Positions 34,294 to 42,457 of a DNA stretch of 64,000 nucleotides are shown piece by piece. Location of the stretch: contig CAWKIV010000020.1 in the NCBI GenBank assembly GCA_963849885.1, forward strand, positions 186,001 to 250,000. Reading direction: 5' to 3'. Every line of letters starts with the position of its first letter. The stretch's first letter is position 1. Under the pieces are notes generated by a model, which ran no database searches, was not told the DNA's origin, and saw only the letters and a list, made by a program, of their open reading frames with translations. This stretch comes from CADCTP01 sp963849885 (GTDB lineage Bacteria; Actinomycetota; Actinomycetes; Mycobacteriales; CADCTP01). The translations under genes and the position numbers were made by a program.

Positions 34294-35033
34294 GGTCCGC
34301 GGCCGGGCGGGGCGTCGAGGTCCTCCTCGGCCTCCACGCCGCCCGGCCACGGCTGGATCGCGACCGCCACCGCGACCAGCGTCGCGGAGACCAGGCCGTC
34401 CAGCCAGAAGTGGTTCGCGGTCACCACGACGACGACGAAGGTGATCGCCGGGTGCGCGAACCAGAGCACGCGCAGCTTCCCGGAGGTCGCCGCGGCCAGC
34501 GCCAGCGCGACCGCGAGGGCCCAGCCGACGTGCAGCGACGGCATCGCGGCGAACTGGTTGGCCAGCCCGTTGCTGCCGGCCACCGGCCCGTAGACGGACT
34601 GGCCGAAGCGCACCCCGGCGTCCACGAAGCCGTGCTGCGGCAGCATCCGCGGCGGGGCCAGCGGGTAGATCAGGTGGATCATCAGCGCGGCCGCGGTGAT
34701 CGAGGCGAGCACCCGGCGAAACCACAGGTAGTGCCGCGGGCGCCGCACGAACAGCCAGGCCAGGCAGGCGACCGTGGCCGGGAAGTGGACCCAGGCGTAG
34801 TACGAGTTCGCGGCGCGGATCGACAGCGGCCACTGCAGCAGCCACGTCTGCAGGTGCGCCTCGTTCGGCAGCTGGAGGCCGCGCTCGACCGACCACACCT
34901 CGTCGGCGTGGAAGAACGCGTGTCCGGTGTGCTGGGCGGCGATGAGGCGACCGACGCTGTACGCACCCCAGAGCAGCGCGAGCAGGACGGCTTCGCGCAG
35001 CAGTCGACGCCTCAGCGGCGGCTCACCGTTCAC
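34269..35033 (-). CDS. PAP2-type phosphatase / inositolphosphotransferase-like membrane protein
   Basis: A 254-residue integral membrane protein of the PAP2_3 (AUR1-like) group. About six hydrophobic helices are seen; catalytic motifs are MPSLHVGWAL (SxxxH) near residue 166 and HFWLDG (HxxxD) near 209. The family hydrolyses or transfers lipid phosphates, in some actinomycetes making inositol lipids. The acidic/Pro tail overlaps the VOC gene. It is divergent from a TetR regulator with a palindrome between them. Confidence 0.82.
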   Translation of the reverse strand: MNGEPPLRRRLLREAVLLALLWGAYSVGRLIAAQHTGHAFFHADEVWSVERGLQLPNEAHLQTWLLQWPLSIRAANSYYAWVHFPATVACLAWLFVRRPRHYLWFRRVLASITAAALMIHLIYPLAPPRMLPQHGFVDAGVRFGQSVYGPVAGSNGLANQFAAMPSLHVGWALAVALALAAATSGKLRVLWFAHPAITFVVVVVTANHFWLDGLVSATLVAVAVAIQPWPGGVEAEEDLDAPPGRGPQVKSAGV

Positions 35034-35197
35034 CTACACCGCGACCAGGACCGCGGCCGGCCTCCCCGCAACCGTCGGGACAGAGCGGTTACGCCCGCGC
35101 ATCGCCACCCCATCCCCGTCCTCGACGCTTGCCGGCCGGCAGGTAAATCCACGCTAAGAGCCTTGTGAGCGGAGCGTCAAGGCGGTATCGAGGAACC

Positions 35198-35209
35198 TGA
35201 CACCTGTCA
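35198..35209. promoter_or_regulatory. Candidate TetR operator
   Basis: TGACACCTGTCA is an inverted repeat (TGACA, two-base spacer, TGTCA) 24 bases before the TetR start and between divergent genes, the expected place for an autoregulatory operator. Confidence 0.45.
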
Positions 35210-35232
35210 TGGGGCTACTCCGGGGAGTTCCG

Positions 35233-35790
35233 ATGACGGCAGAGGCGGGCCGGGTCGACGCGGCGCGCTGCGGCACGGTCGACCGCATCCAGCGGGCCGC
35301 GCTCGCCCTCTTCCTGCAGCAGGGATACCAGCGGACGTCGCTGCGCGAGATCGCGGACGAGCTGGCCTTCACCAAGGCCGCGCTCTACTACCACTACCGG
35401 TCCAAGGACGAGCTGCTCCAGGCCGTGCTGGACCCGCTGCTGTCCGAGCTGGAGGAGCTGGTCGCCGGGCCGGTGGTCGCCCGCGAGCGCTTCCTGGCCG
35501 CGTACCTCGAGGTGCTGATGCGGCACCGGTCGCTGGTGCAGTATCTGGCCAACGACGGCGCGGCGGTGCTCAACAGCGACCTCGGGCCCCGGCTGCGCCG
35601 GCTCCGGGCCGGGGTGGAGGCGCTGATCGTCGGCTCCTCGCCGTCGCTGCCGGAGCGGATGCGGTCCGCGGCCGCGCTCGGCGCGCTGCAGGGGGCGCTG
35701 TCGGTGTGCCGGGAGGAGGACGGCACCGACGAGGTGCGGGCGACCGCGCTGCAGGTGATGCACGCCGCGCTCGGCCCGGACCGGCGCTGA
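35233..35790 (+). CDS. TetR family transcriptional regulator
   Basis: A 185-residue repressor-type regulator. The N-terminal HTH is QRTSLREIADELAFTKAALY followed by YHYRSKDELL, the canonical TetR segment. The C-terminal ligand domain is not assignable. ATG 35233 is favoured by GGGGAG six bases upstream; an earlier ATG at 35209 would place the palindrome end within the gene. The divergent PAP2 gene is a plausible target. Confidence 0.88.
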   Translation: MTAEAGRVDAARCGTVDRIQRAALALFLQQGYQRTSLREIADELAFTKAALYYHYRSKDELLQAVLDPLLSELEELVAGPVVARERFLAAYLEVLMRHRSLVQYLANDGAAVLNSDLGPRLRRLRAGVEALIVGSSPSLPERMRSAAALGALQGALSVCREEDGTDEVRATALQVMHAALGPDRR

Positions 35791-35803
35791 GCCGGGCGCC
35801 GGG

Positions 35804-36985
35804 TCAGGCGGTGAGGGCGCGCTCCAGCGGGGTCCGGAAGCGGGGCTTGACCCGGACCGGGCCCATCCACTCCTGCAGCCGGGCCGCCTCGGCGGCGACC
35901 GCGGCCGCGGCGTCGGCACCGACGTCCTCGAGCAGCCGGAACACGATCTCGCCGTCCGGGCGCTGGGCCCAGCCGCCGACGATCCGCCCGTCCCACCACA
36001 CGCTCGGGCCGGCGTTGCCGTTGGTGTCGAAGAGCGACTCCTTGTGGGCGCCGAGGAACCAGCCGCGGGCCTGCCAGCCCATCACGGTCGGGTCGAGCGC
36101 GGGCAGCAGCGCCGCGAACGGCCCCGGGGCGGGGGTCGCGGCCAGGTCGTCGGCCAGCGCGACGCCCGGCTCGCCGTCGAGGTCGACCTCGGCCGGGCCG
36201 AGCTGGGCCAGCGCCGCCCGGGTCTGGCCGAGCGTCCAGCCCGACCACCACTTCAGGTCGGCCACCGGGGCCGGGCCGAAGGCGCGCAGCCAGGCCCGGG
36301 CGAGCTCCACCCGGGCCTCGTCCGGCTTGAGCTCCGGCACGCCGGCCGGCAGCCACGCCTCCACCGTGGACCAGCGGTATTGGCTGGAGGTCCAGGAGCC
36401 GCGCGGCCGGCCGCGCACCACCCGGCCGTGCGCGGCCAGCAGCGGCAGCACCCGGGAGGCCACGCTCTGGCTGCCCGCGTAGGACTTGCCGTCGGCGAAG
36501 CGGATCTGCAGCGCCAGCCGCGGCTCGGCCGCGGACAGCTCGGTGGACAGCGCCTCGCCGCGGCGGGCCAGCTCCGCGACGGTGGCGTCCTCGACCTCGG
36601 CCAGCCAGGCCGCCACGTCGCCGGTCAGCCCGGCCAGGCCGAGGAACTGGACGGTCCGGCGCCGCTCCACCACCGCGATGGCCTGGGTGCAGGCGGCCTG
36701 CACCACCGGCATCGACTCCACCGGCACCACGAACATGGTCCGCCGCATGCCGAGCAGGCGGACCAGCGCCCGGTCGTCGTAGATGGCCCGGGAGACGTCC
36801 TCGACCGCCGGCGTCCGCAGCCGGGCCCACGCGGCCAGGTAGACCGTCGACGGGTCGGTCGCGTGCAGCGCGACCAGGTCGCGGGCGACGGTCACCACGT
36901 CGGCCGCGCGGGCCGCGGGCGCCAGGTGGTGGCGGACCGCCAGCCGGGCGCGCCGCTCCCCGACGCCGATGCGGATGCTGGACAC
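35804..36985 (-). CDS. Winged-helix DNA-binding protein (HTH_42/AlkZ-like)
   Basis: A 393-residue protein of the HTH_42 family, which includes AlkZ/YcaQ DNA glycosylases acting on interstrand crosslinks and other lesions. Family blocks are RARLAVRHHLAP near the start, LHATDPSTVYLAAWARL, and WWSGWTLGQTRAALAQL. I do not see a clear QxQ/QxD catalytic motif, so glycosylase activity is not established. It is convergent with the TetR gene, 13 bases apart. Confidence 0.78.
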   Translation of the reverse strand: MSSIRIGVGERRARLAVRHHLAPAARAADVVTVARDLVALHATDPSTVYLAAWARLRTPAVEDVSRAIYDDRALVRLLGMRRTMFVVPVESMPVVQAACTQAIAVVERRRTVQFLGLAGLTGDVAAWLAEVEDATVAELARRGEALSTELSAAEPRLALQIRFADGKSYAGSQSVASRVLPLLAAHGRVVRGRPRGSWTSSQYRWSTVEAWLPAGVPELKPDEARVELARAWLRAFGPAPVADLKWWSGWTLGQTRAALAQLGPAEVDLDGEPGVALADDLAATPAPGPFAALLPALDPTVMGWQARGWFLGAHKESLFDTNGNAGPSVWWDGRIVGGWAQRPDGEIVFRLLEDVGADAAAAVAAEAARLQEWMGPVRVKPRFRTPLERALTA

Positions 36986-37042
36986 GCGGTCACCCTAGGC
37001 GCCGGCACCGACAGGAACCGGGGCGCCGCCTAGCCTGCCGGG

Positions 37043-37489
37043 GTGAGCCATCCGCAGCCGGAGCCGATCGACCCGGACGTCGATCTGCACGTCCCCGGGC
37101 AGCGCTCCGAGCTGGCCCGGCACCCGGCGGCCGTGCTCGGCGCCATCGCGGCCGCGGTCGGCGCGCCGCTGCGCTACCTGGCCGACCGCGCCGTGCAGCG
37201 CCGGCACGACTCGTCCTTCCCGTGGGGCACCTTCCTGGTCAACGTGGTGGGCTGCCTCGTCCTCGGCGCGGTCGCCGGGGCCAGCCCGTCGCCCGGCGCG
37301 GTCGCTCTGGTCGGGACCGGCTTCTGCGGCGCCCTGACGACGTACAGCGCGTTCGGGTGGGAGGTGCTGCGGCTGGCCGAGACCGGGATCCGGTGGACCG
37401 CGGTCGGGTACGTGCTGGCCAGCACCGCGGCCGGCCTCGCCGCGGCGGCGGTCGGCTGGCAGCTGGCGACGCTGAGTCAGGGTCGGTGA
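37043..37489 (+). CDS. crcB: Fluoride ion exporter CrcB/Fluc
   Basis: A 148-residue fluoride channel. Family motifs are GTFLVNVVGCLVLG (about 62-75) and GTGFCGALTTYSAFGWE (about 92-108), four helices in all, preceded by an unusual hydrophilic N-terminus of some 35 residues. Fluc channels act as dual-topology dimers. Only one copy is present, so a homodimer is expected. TAGCCT (37031-37036) sits six bases before the GTG. I see no fluoride riboswitch. Its stop overlaps the next GTG. Confidence 0.9.
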   Translation: MSHPQPEPIDPDVDLHVPGQRSELARHPAAVLGAIAAAVGAPLRYLADRAVQRRHDSSFPWGTFLVNVVGCLVLGAVAGASPSPGAVALVGTGFCGALTTYSAFGWEVLRLAETGIRWTAVGYVLASTAAGLAAAAVGWQLATLSQGR

Positions 37490-38049
37490 CCGTGCGAACG
37501 GCGATGGTCGGCCTGCTGGCGCCGGCGCTGGTGCTCGGCCTGGTCGCCGGCTGCGCCGGCCCGGCCGGGGAGACCGCCGCGCCCACCTCCACGTCGGCGA
37601 CCCCGGCGACTCCGGCGACCCGCGCTCCGGCCACCACGCCACCCCGCCCCCGGCCGACGCCGAAGCCGTCCACCGTCGAGGGCCCCTGCCCGTACGCGGA
37701 GGCGACCACCATCGCCGAGACCGTCGGCCAGCGGATCGGCCGGGTCACCGTCACCTCGACCCGGCCGTACGTCGGCTGCGGCTTCCACCGGCCCGACGGG
37801 GAGCAGGCCGCCGACATCGCGGTGACCGTGCTGGCCACGCCGGTCGCCGCGCAGGCCCGGGCGATCGCGGTGGCCGGCGCGACCGCCAACCCGGTGGACG
37901 GGGTGGCCGACGGCGGCGCGGTCGCGATCACCGACGACGGCGCCGTGCTCGGGGTCAGCAAGGGCCGCGCGCTGGTCGTGGTCCGGATCAACCAGCGGAT
38001 CTCGCTGGAGGCGGTGGAGATCGCGAAGCTGGTCGTCGCGAAGCTCTAG
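37486..38049 (+). CDS. DUF2020-type lipoprotein
   Basis: A 187-residue secreted lipoprotein: signal peptide with lipobox LVAGC (Cys near 22), a Thr/Ala/Pro-rich linker to about 62, then a domain with GPCPYAEATTIAETVGQRIG and VGCGFHRPDGEQAADIAVTV. Conserved cysteines and this layout match the DUF2020 family. Function is unknown. GTG 37486 overlaps the crcB stop (GTGA). The stop overlaps that of the convergent small gene at a shared CTAG. Confidence 0.75.
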   Translation: MTVRTAMVGLLAPALVLGLVAGCAGPAGETAAPTSTSATPATPATRAPATTPPRPRPTPKPSTVEGPCPYAEATTIAETVGQRIGRVTVTSTRPYVGCGFHRPDGEQAADIAVTVLATPVAAQARAIAVAGATANPVDGVADGGAVAITDDGAVLGVSKGRALVVVRINQRISLEAVEIAKLVVAKL

Positions 38050-38165
38050 TCGGCCTTCTCCTGCTTGGCCCGGGTGGCCAGCCCGGCCGACACCCCGACC
38101 CAGATCCCCACCGCGAACGCGGCCAGGCCCAGCAGCCCGCCGCGCACCGCCGCTTTCCGCGCCAC
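38046..38165 (-). CDS. Small membrane protein, 39 residues
   Basis: Encodes ARKAAVRGGLLGLAAFAVGI and a second hydrophobic stretch ending in TRAKQEKAD. A basic N-terminus, one long hydrophobic helix and a charged C-terminus indicate a single-pass inner-membrane peptide. GGAGG lies about six bases before the GTG, supporting real translation. I do not recognise a family. It is convergent with the lipoprotein gene and divergent from the peptidyl-prolyl isomerase gene. Confidence 0.6.
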   Translation of the reverse strand: MARKAAVRGGLLGLAAFAVGIWVGVSAGLATRAKQEKAD

Positions 38166-38210
38166 CGTCCCACCTCCGGTCGACTCCCGGCCGCGTGCGA
38201 GGATGGCCGG

Positions 38211-38735
38211 GTGGCAAATCAGCTCACCGCGACCCTGCACACGTCCGCCGGGGACATCGTCCTCCTGCTCTTCCCCGACCACGCACCGGTGACGGTGCAG
38301 AATTTCGTCGGGCTCGCCGAGGGCACCAAGGAGTGGACCGACCCGCGCACCAAGCAGAAGTCGACCGCGCCGCTCTACGACGGCACGGTCTTCCACCGGG
38401 TCATCGACGGCTTCATGATCCAGGGCGGCGACCCGCTCGGGCAGGGCTTCGGCGGTCCCGGCTACCAGTTCAAGGACGAGTTCCACCCGGAGCTCAAGTT
38501 CGACCGGCCTTACCTCCTGGCGATGGCGAATGCGGGACCCGGCACCAACGGCTCCCAGTTCTTCATCACCGTCGGCCCGACGCCGCACCTCAACCGCCGG
38601 CACACGATCTTCGGCGAGGTGGCGGACGCGGACAGCCGCGCGGTGGTGGACCGGATCGCCAAGACGCCGACCGCCGGCCAGGACCGGCCGCGGCAGGACG
38701 TGACGATCAACTCGGTCACCGTCTCCCGGGACTAG
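38211..38735 (+). CDS. Cyclophilin-type peptidyl-prolyl cis-trans isomerase
   Basis: A 174-residue cyclophilin. Catalytic segments FHRVIDGFMIQGGDPLGQG and NGSQFFITVGPTPHLNRRHT are intact, including the active Arg and Phe residues. It has no signal peptide, so it acts in the cytoplasm on prolyl bonds. This gene sits between the envelope genes and the rhomboid gene as in many actinomycetes. Confidence 0.93.
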   Translation: MANQLTATLHTSAGDIVLLLFPDHAPVTVQNFVGLAEGTKEWTDPRTKQKSTAPLYDGTVFHRVIDGFMIQGGDPLGQGFGGPGYQFKDEFHPELKFDRPYLLAMANAGPGTNGSQFFITVGPTPHLNRRHTIFGEVADADSRAVVDRIAKTPTAGQDRPRQDVTINSVTVSRD

Positions 38736-38742
38736 CACGCCG

Positions 38743-39609
38743 GTGAGCGCGGAGCAGACCCCGACGCTCGCTCCGCGCTGCTACCGGCACCCGGACCGGG
38801 AGACCTGGGTCTCCTGCACCCGGTGCGAGCGGCCGATCTGCCCGGACTGCCTGCGGCCGGCCTCGGTCGGCTTCCAGTGCCCGCAGTGCGTGGCCGAGGG
38901 CAACAAGTCGGTCCGCCGGCCCACCTCGCCGTACGGCGGGCGGGTGGTCGCCCGCGCCGGCCTGGTCACGCTGGTGCTCGGCGCGCTCAACGTGGCCGCC
39001 TTCGCGGTGACCGCGCTGACCTCCCCGGGCGGGCTGACCGGCAACATCGCCTCCCGGCTGTTCGACCAGCTGGTGCTGGTGCCGATCCGGGTGGCCGTGC
39101 AGGGCGAATACTGGCGGCTGCTCGGCGCCGCGTTCCTGCACATCGGCCCGCTGCACCTGATCGTCAACATGCTGGCCCTGGCCCTGGTCGGGCCGAGCCT
39201 GGAGCGGGTCTTCGGGGCCTGGCGCTACCTCGCGGTCTACCTGCTGGGGGCGCTCGGCGGCTCGGTCGCGGTCTACCTCTTCGACTCGCCGTTCGGGGCG
39301 GTGGCCGGCGCGTCCGGGGCGATCTACGGGCTGTTCGCGGCGACGCTGGTGGTGCTGCGCAACCTCGGCCTGGACGCGCGCTACATGCTGATCGCGATCG
39401 GGCTCAACTTCGCGGTCAGCTTCGCCCCCGGGATCTCGCTGCTCGGCCACCTCGGCGGCTTCATCGCCGGCGGGCTGGCCGCGCTCGCCCTGGTGTACGC
39501 GCCGAAGGCGAACCGAACCCCCATACAGATCCTCGCCCTCGGCGGGCTGCTCGCCATCATGACCGCGCTGGTGCTGGTCCGGACCAACGCGCTGCTCGCC
39601 CTGACCTGA
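38743..39609 (+). CDS. Rhomboid family intramembrane serine protease
   Basis: A 288-residue rhomboid with an N-terminal B-box-like zinc finger (CYRHPDRETWVSCTRCERPI with CPDC and CPQC, residues 12-47) and six or seven membrane helices. The nucleophile is in GASGAIYGLFA and the catalytic His in GHLGGFIAGG. HLIVNMLALALVGP is the conserved HxxxN helix. It cleaves membrane proteins; the substrate is unknown. It follows the isomerase gene by seven bases. Confidence 0.92.
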   Translation: MSAEQTPTLAPRCYRHPDRETWVSCTRCERPICPDCLRPASVGFQCPQCVAEGNKSVRRPTSPYGGRVVARAGLVTLVLGALNVAAFAVTALTSPGGLTGNIASRLFDQLVLVPIRVAVQGEYWRLLGAAFLHIGPLHLIVNMLALALVGPSLERVFGAWRYLAVYLLGALGGSVAVYLFDSPFGAVAGASGAIYGLFAATLVVLRNLGLDARYMLIAIGLNFAVSFAPGISLLGHLGGFIAGGLAALALVYAPKANRTPIQILALGGLLAIMTALVLVRTNALLALT

Positions 39610-39641
39610 CCGTGCTCCACCGACCGGAAGGAGGCCGAGCG

Positions 39642-39731
39642 ATGACCATCACGCCGCGCTCCGGCCCGTCCGGAGCGCCTCCGGCAGGAGACGCCCGTGT
39701 CCGCGCTGTCCGTCCGTCCGATCGGCCCTGA
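39642..39731 (+). CDS. Short upstream ORF overlapping the GNAT gene
   Basis: A 29-residue frame (TITPRSGPSGAPPAGDARVR...) with a perfect AAGGAGG seven bases before its ATG. It overlaps the start of the following GNAT gene by 35 bases in a different frame. It may be a coupling leader or the displaced true start of the acetyltransferase (its end, RVRAVRPSD, resembles a GNAT first strand). Confidence 0.35.
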   Translation: MTITPRSGPSGAPPAGDARVRAVRPSDRP

Positions 39732-40258
39732 CGAGGTCGAGCTCTTCCTCTCCTTCACCGACGGGTCCGCGCTCGGCCTCAAGCCGCCGCGGCAGATGTA
39801 CGTCGACGGCCTCGGCCGCGGCTCGTACCGTCCCGAGTGGTCCTGGGTCGCCCTCCGCGACGACCGGGGTGGTGGCCCGGGTCGCCTTCATCGGATCGCC
39901 CGACGACGACCAGCCCGAGGTCATGGGCAGCCTCGAGATCGGCACCGGCCCCGACCGGGTCGACGTGGGCCTCGAGCTGGTCCGCACCGGCGTACGCGAC
40001 CCGGCCGGTGCCTGCGTCGGCGTCGCGGTGCCCGACCGGGGCGACCGGTGGGGGCCGGACGTCGCGTACATCGGTGTGCTGCCCGAGCACCGCGGCCGCG
40101 GCTACGGCCACGACCTGCTGGCCGAAGCGACCCGGCTGCTGGTCGAGGCCGCCGGGACGGAGATCACCGGCGCCGCGGACGCGGCCAACCCGGCGATGGT
40201 GACCGCGTTCACCCGCTGCGGCTACCGGGTGGTCGACCGGCTGCTGGTGCACGTCTGA
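39697..40258 (+). pseudogene. GNAT acetyltransferase, frameshifted
   Basis: The first frame gives SALSVRPIGPDEVELFLSFT to SYRPEWSWVALRDD, then the next frame continues VVARVAFIGSPDDDQPEVMG with the acetyl-CoA loop LPEHRGRGYGHDLLAEA and ends GYRVVDRLLVHV. One extra G in the GGGG at 39866-39869 explains the break; without it a normal protein of about 186 residues results. GGAG before GTG 39697 supports the start. All motifs are otherwise intact, so it may be a functional gene with a sequencing error. Confidence 0.8.
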
Positions 40259-40262
40259 CCGC

Positions 40263-40685
40263 TCAGCGGGTGTAGCGGATCCGGGCCAGGGCGTCGGCGA
40301 CGTCGCGCGGGTCGTCGCCGAGCGCCCGCCGGCCGAGGACCACGAGCGTGTCGCCGGCGTCCAGCTCCAGCGTCCGCGACACCAGCCCGTAGCGGCTGCG
40401 CTCGTCCACGTCCACCCGCTGCAGCGCGGACCAGGGCAGCCGGCGGCGGACGGCGAGCGTGCGCACCCGGATGCCGGTGGCGTCGGCGCTCAGCCGGGGC
40501 CGCAGCAGCAGGTCGACGGCGACCAGCAGGAGCAGGCCGACCCCGCCCACCCCGAAGAGCACCCGGCCGGCCGGGTCGGCGACCGCGGCGAGCGCCAGCG
40601 CGACCACGGCGCCGCCGGCCGCGGCCGCGGTCTCCACCGGGCGCGGGCACCACCGGGTCGTGGTCGGGTTCACAGCGGGTTCCAT
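40263..40685 (-). CDS. PH domain-containing membrane protein
   Basis: A 140-residue protein: cytoplasmic basic start, two hydrophobic helices (about 20-40 and 43-62), then a bacterial PH-like domain (LSADATGIRVRTLAVRRRLP ... VDVDERSRYGLVSRTLELD). This layout is common for small actinobacterial PH-domain proteins of unknown role. The next gene, a thiolase, is divergent. Confidence 0.75.
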   Translation of the reverse strand: MEPAVNPTTTRWCPRPVETAAAAGGAVVALALAAVADPAGRVLFGVGGVGLLLLVAVDLLLRPRLSADATGIRVRTLAVRRRLPWSALQRVDVDERSRYGLVSRTLELDAGDTLVVLGRRALGDDPRDVADALARIRYTR

Positions 40686-40732
40686 CCGCCCCAGCGTACG
40701 ATCCCCTCGGGGCGGCTACCGAGGAGTAACTC

Positions 40733-41884
40733 ATGCGCGACGCGGTCATCGTCGAGGCGGTCCGGAGCCCGGTGGGCCGGCGCCGCGGGTCTCTCGCCGG
40801 TGTGCACCCGGTCGACCTGTCGGCGCACGTGCTGCGCGCGCTCGCGGACCGGTCCGGCATCGATCCGGCCGTCGTCGACGACGTGATCTGGGGCTGCGTG
40901 AGCCAGGTCGGCGAGCAGGCCATCAACGTCGGGCGCAACGCGGTGCTCGCGGCCGGCTGGCCGGAGTCCGTCCCCGGCACCTCGATCGACCGGCAGTGCG
41001 GCTCCTCCCAGCAGTCGCTGCACTTCGCCGCGGCCGCGGTGGTCAGCGGCCAGTGCGACGTGGTGGTGGCCGGCGGCGTCGAGGTGATGAGCCGGGTGCC
41101 GATGGGCTCGTCGGTCGGCGAGGGGGTCGGCTTCCCGTTCGGCCCGCTGATGATGGAGCGGTACGGCGGGGTCGCCTTCAACCAGGGCGTCGGCGCCGAG
41201 ATGATGGTGGAGCGGTGGGGGCTGAGCCGGGCCCAGCTCGACGAGTTCAGCCTGGGCTCGCACGCCAAGGCGGCCGCGGCGCAGGACGCCGGCGCCTTCG
41301 AGGCCGAGATCGCGCCGGTCCCGCTGCCGGACGGGACCGAGCTGGCCGCGGACGAGGGCATCCGCCGGGACACCACGATGGCCGCGCTGGCCGAGCTGAA
41401 GACCCCGTTCAAGCCGGACGGCACGGTGACCGCCGGGTCGTCCTCGCAGATCTCCGACGGCGCGGCCGCGCTGCTGGTCACCAGCTCGGACAAGGCCCGC
41501 GAGCTCGGGCTGACCCCGCTGGTCCGGGTGCACACCGCGGTGCTGGCCGCGGCCGACCCGGTGATCATGCTGACCGCGCCCATCCCGGCGACGGAGAAGG
41601 CGCTCAAGCGGTCCGGGCTGTCGATCGGCGACGTCGGCGCGGTCGAGGTCAACGAGGCGTTCGCGCCGGTGCCGCTGGCCTGGCTGGCGGAGATCGGCGC
41701 CGACCCGGCGGTGCTCAACGCGCGCGGCGGCGCGATCGCGCTCGGCCACCCGCTGGGCGGCTCCGGGGCGCGGCTGATGACCACGCTGATCCACCGGATG
41801 CGCTCCGAGGGCCACCGGTACGGGCTGCAGACCATGTGCGAGGGCGGCGGCATGGCCAACGCCACGGTGCTCGAGCTGCTCTGA
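40733..41884 (+). CDS. Acetyl-CoA acetyltransferase / thiolase
   Basis: A 383-residue thiolase. The acyl-accepting cysteine is in IDRQCGSSQQSLHFAAAAVV (about Cys87), the second-site motif is GGAIALGHPLGGSGARLMTT, and the proton-relay cysteine is in MCEGGGMANATVLELL. The active site is complete. It could work in beta-oxidation of fatty acids or sterol side chains, or in acetoacetyl-CoA formation; it has no pathway neighbours. It is convergent with crgA across a 256-base gap. Confidence 0.92.
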   Translation: MRDAVIVEAVRSPVGRRRGSLAGVHPVDLSAHVLRALADRSGIDPAVVDDVIWGCVSQVGEQAINVGRNAVLAAGWPESVPGTSIDRQCGSSQQSLHFAAAAVVSGQCDVVVAGGVEVMSRVPMGSSVGEGVGFPFGPLMMERYGGVAFNQGVGAEMMVERWGLSRAQLDEFSLGSHAKAAAAQDAGAFEAEIAPVPLPDGTELAADEGIRRDTTMAALAELKTPFKPDGTVTAGSSSQISDGAAALLVTSSDKARELGLTPLVRVHTAVLAAADPVIMLTAPIPATEKALKRSGLSIGDVGAVEVNEAFAPVPLAWLAEIGADPAVLNARGGAIALGHPLGGSGARLMTTLIHRMRSEGHRYGLQTMCEGGGMANATVLELL

Positions 41885-41924
41885 GCCGGTCGGCCCGGCG
41901 GCGTCGCGCTCGGCGTCCCCGAGG

Positions 41925-42107
41925 TTGTCCCCAGCCACTTGTGGACGGTGGCTGTGGACGAGCGCCGACCAAGCCGTCCGGACGCGAGTCGACACGACGC
42001 TCAGCGAGCCGGTTTCAGCAGCCTGACCTGCGCGTACGTCATGTCGACATGACGCCGGAGAGGTTACTGGGCTCGTTGTCCCCGGAGACGTCCACACCTG
42101 TGGACAA
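41925..42107. other. DnaA-box cluster with 18-bp palindrome in a convergent gap
   Basis: Between the thiolase and crgA stops lie TTGTCCCCA (41925-41933), TGTGGACGG (41940-41948), TGTGGACGA (41953-41961), TTGTCCCCG (42076-42084), CGTCCACAC (42089-42097) and a perfect reverse DnaA box TGTGGACAA (42099-42107). In the middle is a perfect palindrome CGTCATGTCGACATGACG (42037-42054). No promoter is needed here because both flanking genes end toward the gap. The role is unknown. Confidence 0.6.
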
Positions 42108-42140
42108 CTCTGGGGATGAACGACACCGATGTGATTCCGG

Positions 42141-42413
42141 TCAGCGCCAGCGGACGGCCATGAACAGGCCGGAGACCATCAGGCCGAAGCCGATCGCGAA
42201 GTTCCACGCGTCGAGGTCGCGCATCACCGGCACCCGCTCGCCGGCCAGGTAGTACGTCGCGATGTACGCCAGGCCGAGGATCATCAGCACCAGCATCACG
42301 ATCGGATACCAGGTCGGGCTCGGGCCCTTCCGCCGGCTGGTGCGGGCCGGCGAGGGCAGCGCGTCGACCGGTGGGGTGTAGACGGCGCGCTTGCGGACTC
42401 GGGACTTGGGCAC
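42141..42413 (-). CDS. crgA: Cell division protein CrgA
   Basis: A 90-residue septum-associated protein: basic N-terminus PKSRVRKRAVYTPP, helix one SPTWYPIVMLVLMILGLAYI, conserved loop YYLAGERVPVMRDLDAWN, and helix two GFGLMVSGLFMAVRWR. CrgA recruits or stabilises division proteins such as FtsI. GGAGGAG precedes the GTG. It stands divergent from the DUF881 gene, the usual neighbourhood. Confidence 0.95.
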   Translation of the reverse strand: MPKSRVRKRAVYTPPVDALPSPARTSRRKGPSPTWYPIVMLVLMILGLAYIATYYLAGERVPVMRDLDAWNFAIGFGLMVSGLFMAVRWR

Positions 42414-42457
42414 CTTCGTCTCCTCCTGATGCTGCCTGCCGGCTAGCCTAGTCGCCG

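Noticed and set aside
36986..37042. A fluoride riboswitch before crcB
   Set aside because: The 57-base gap lacks the conserved riboswitch core and is filled by a -10-like element close to the start codon.
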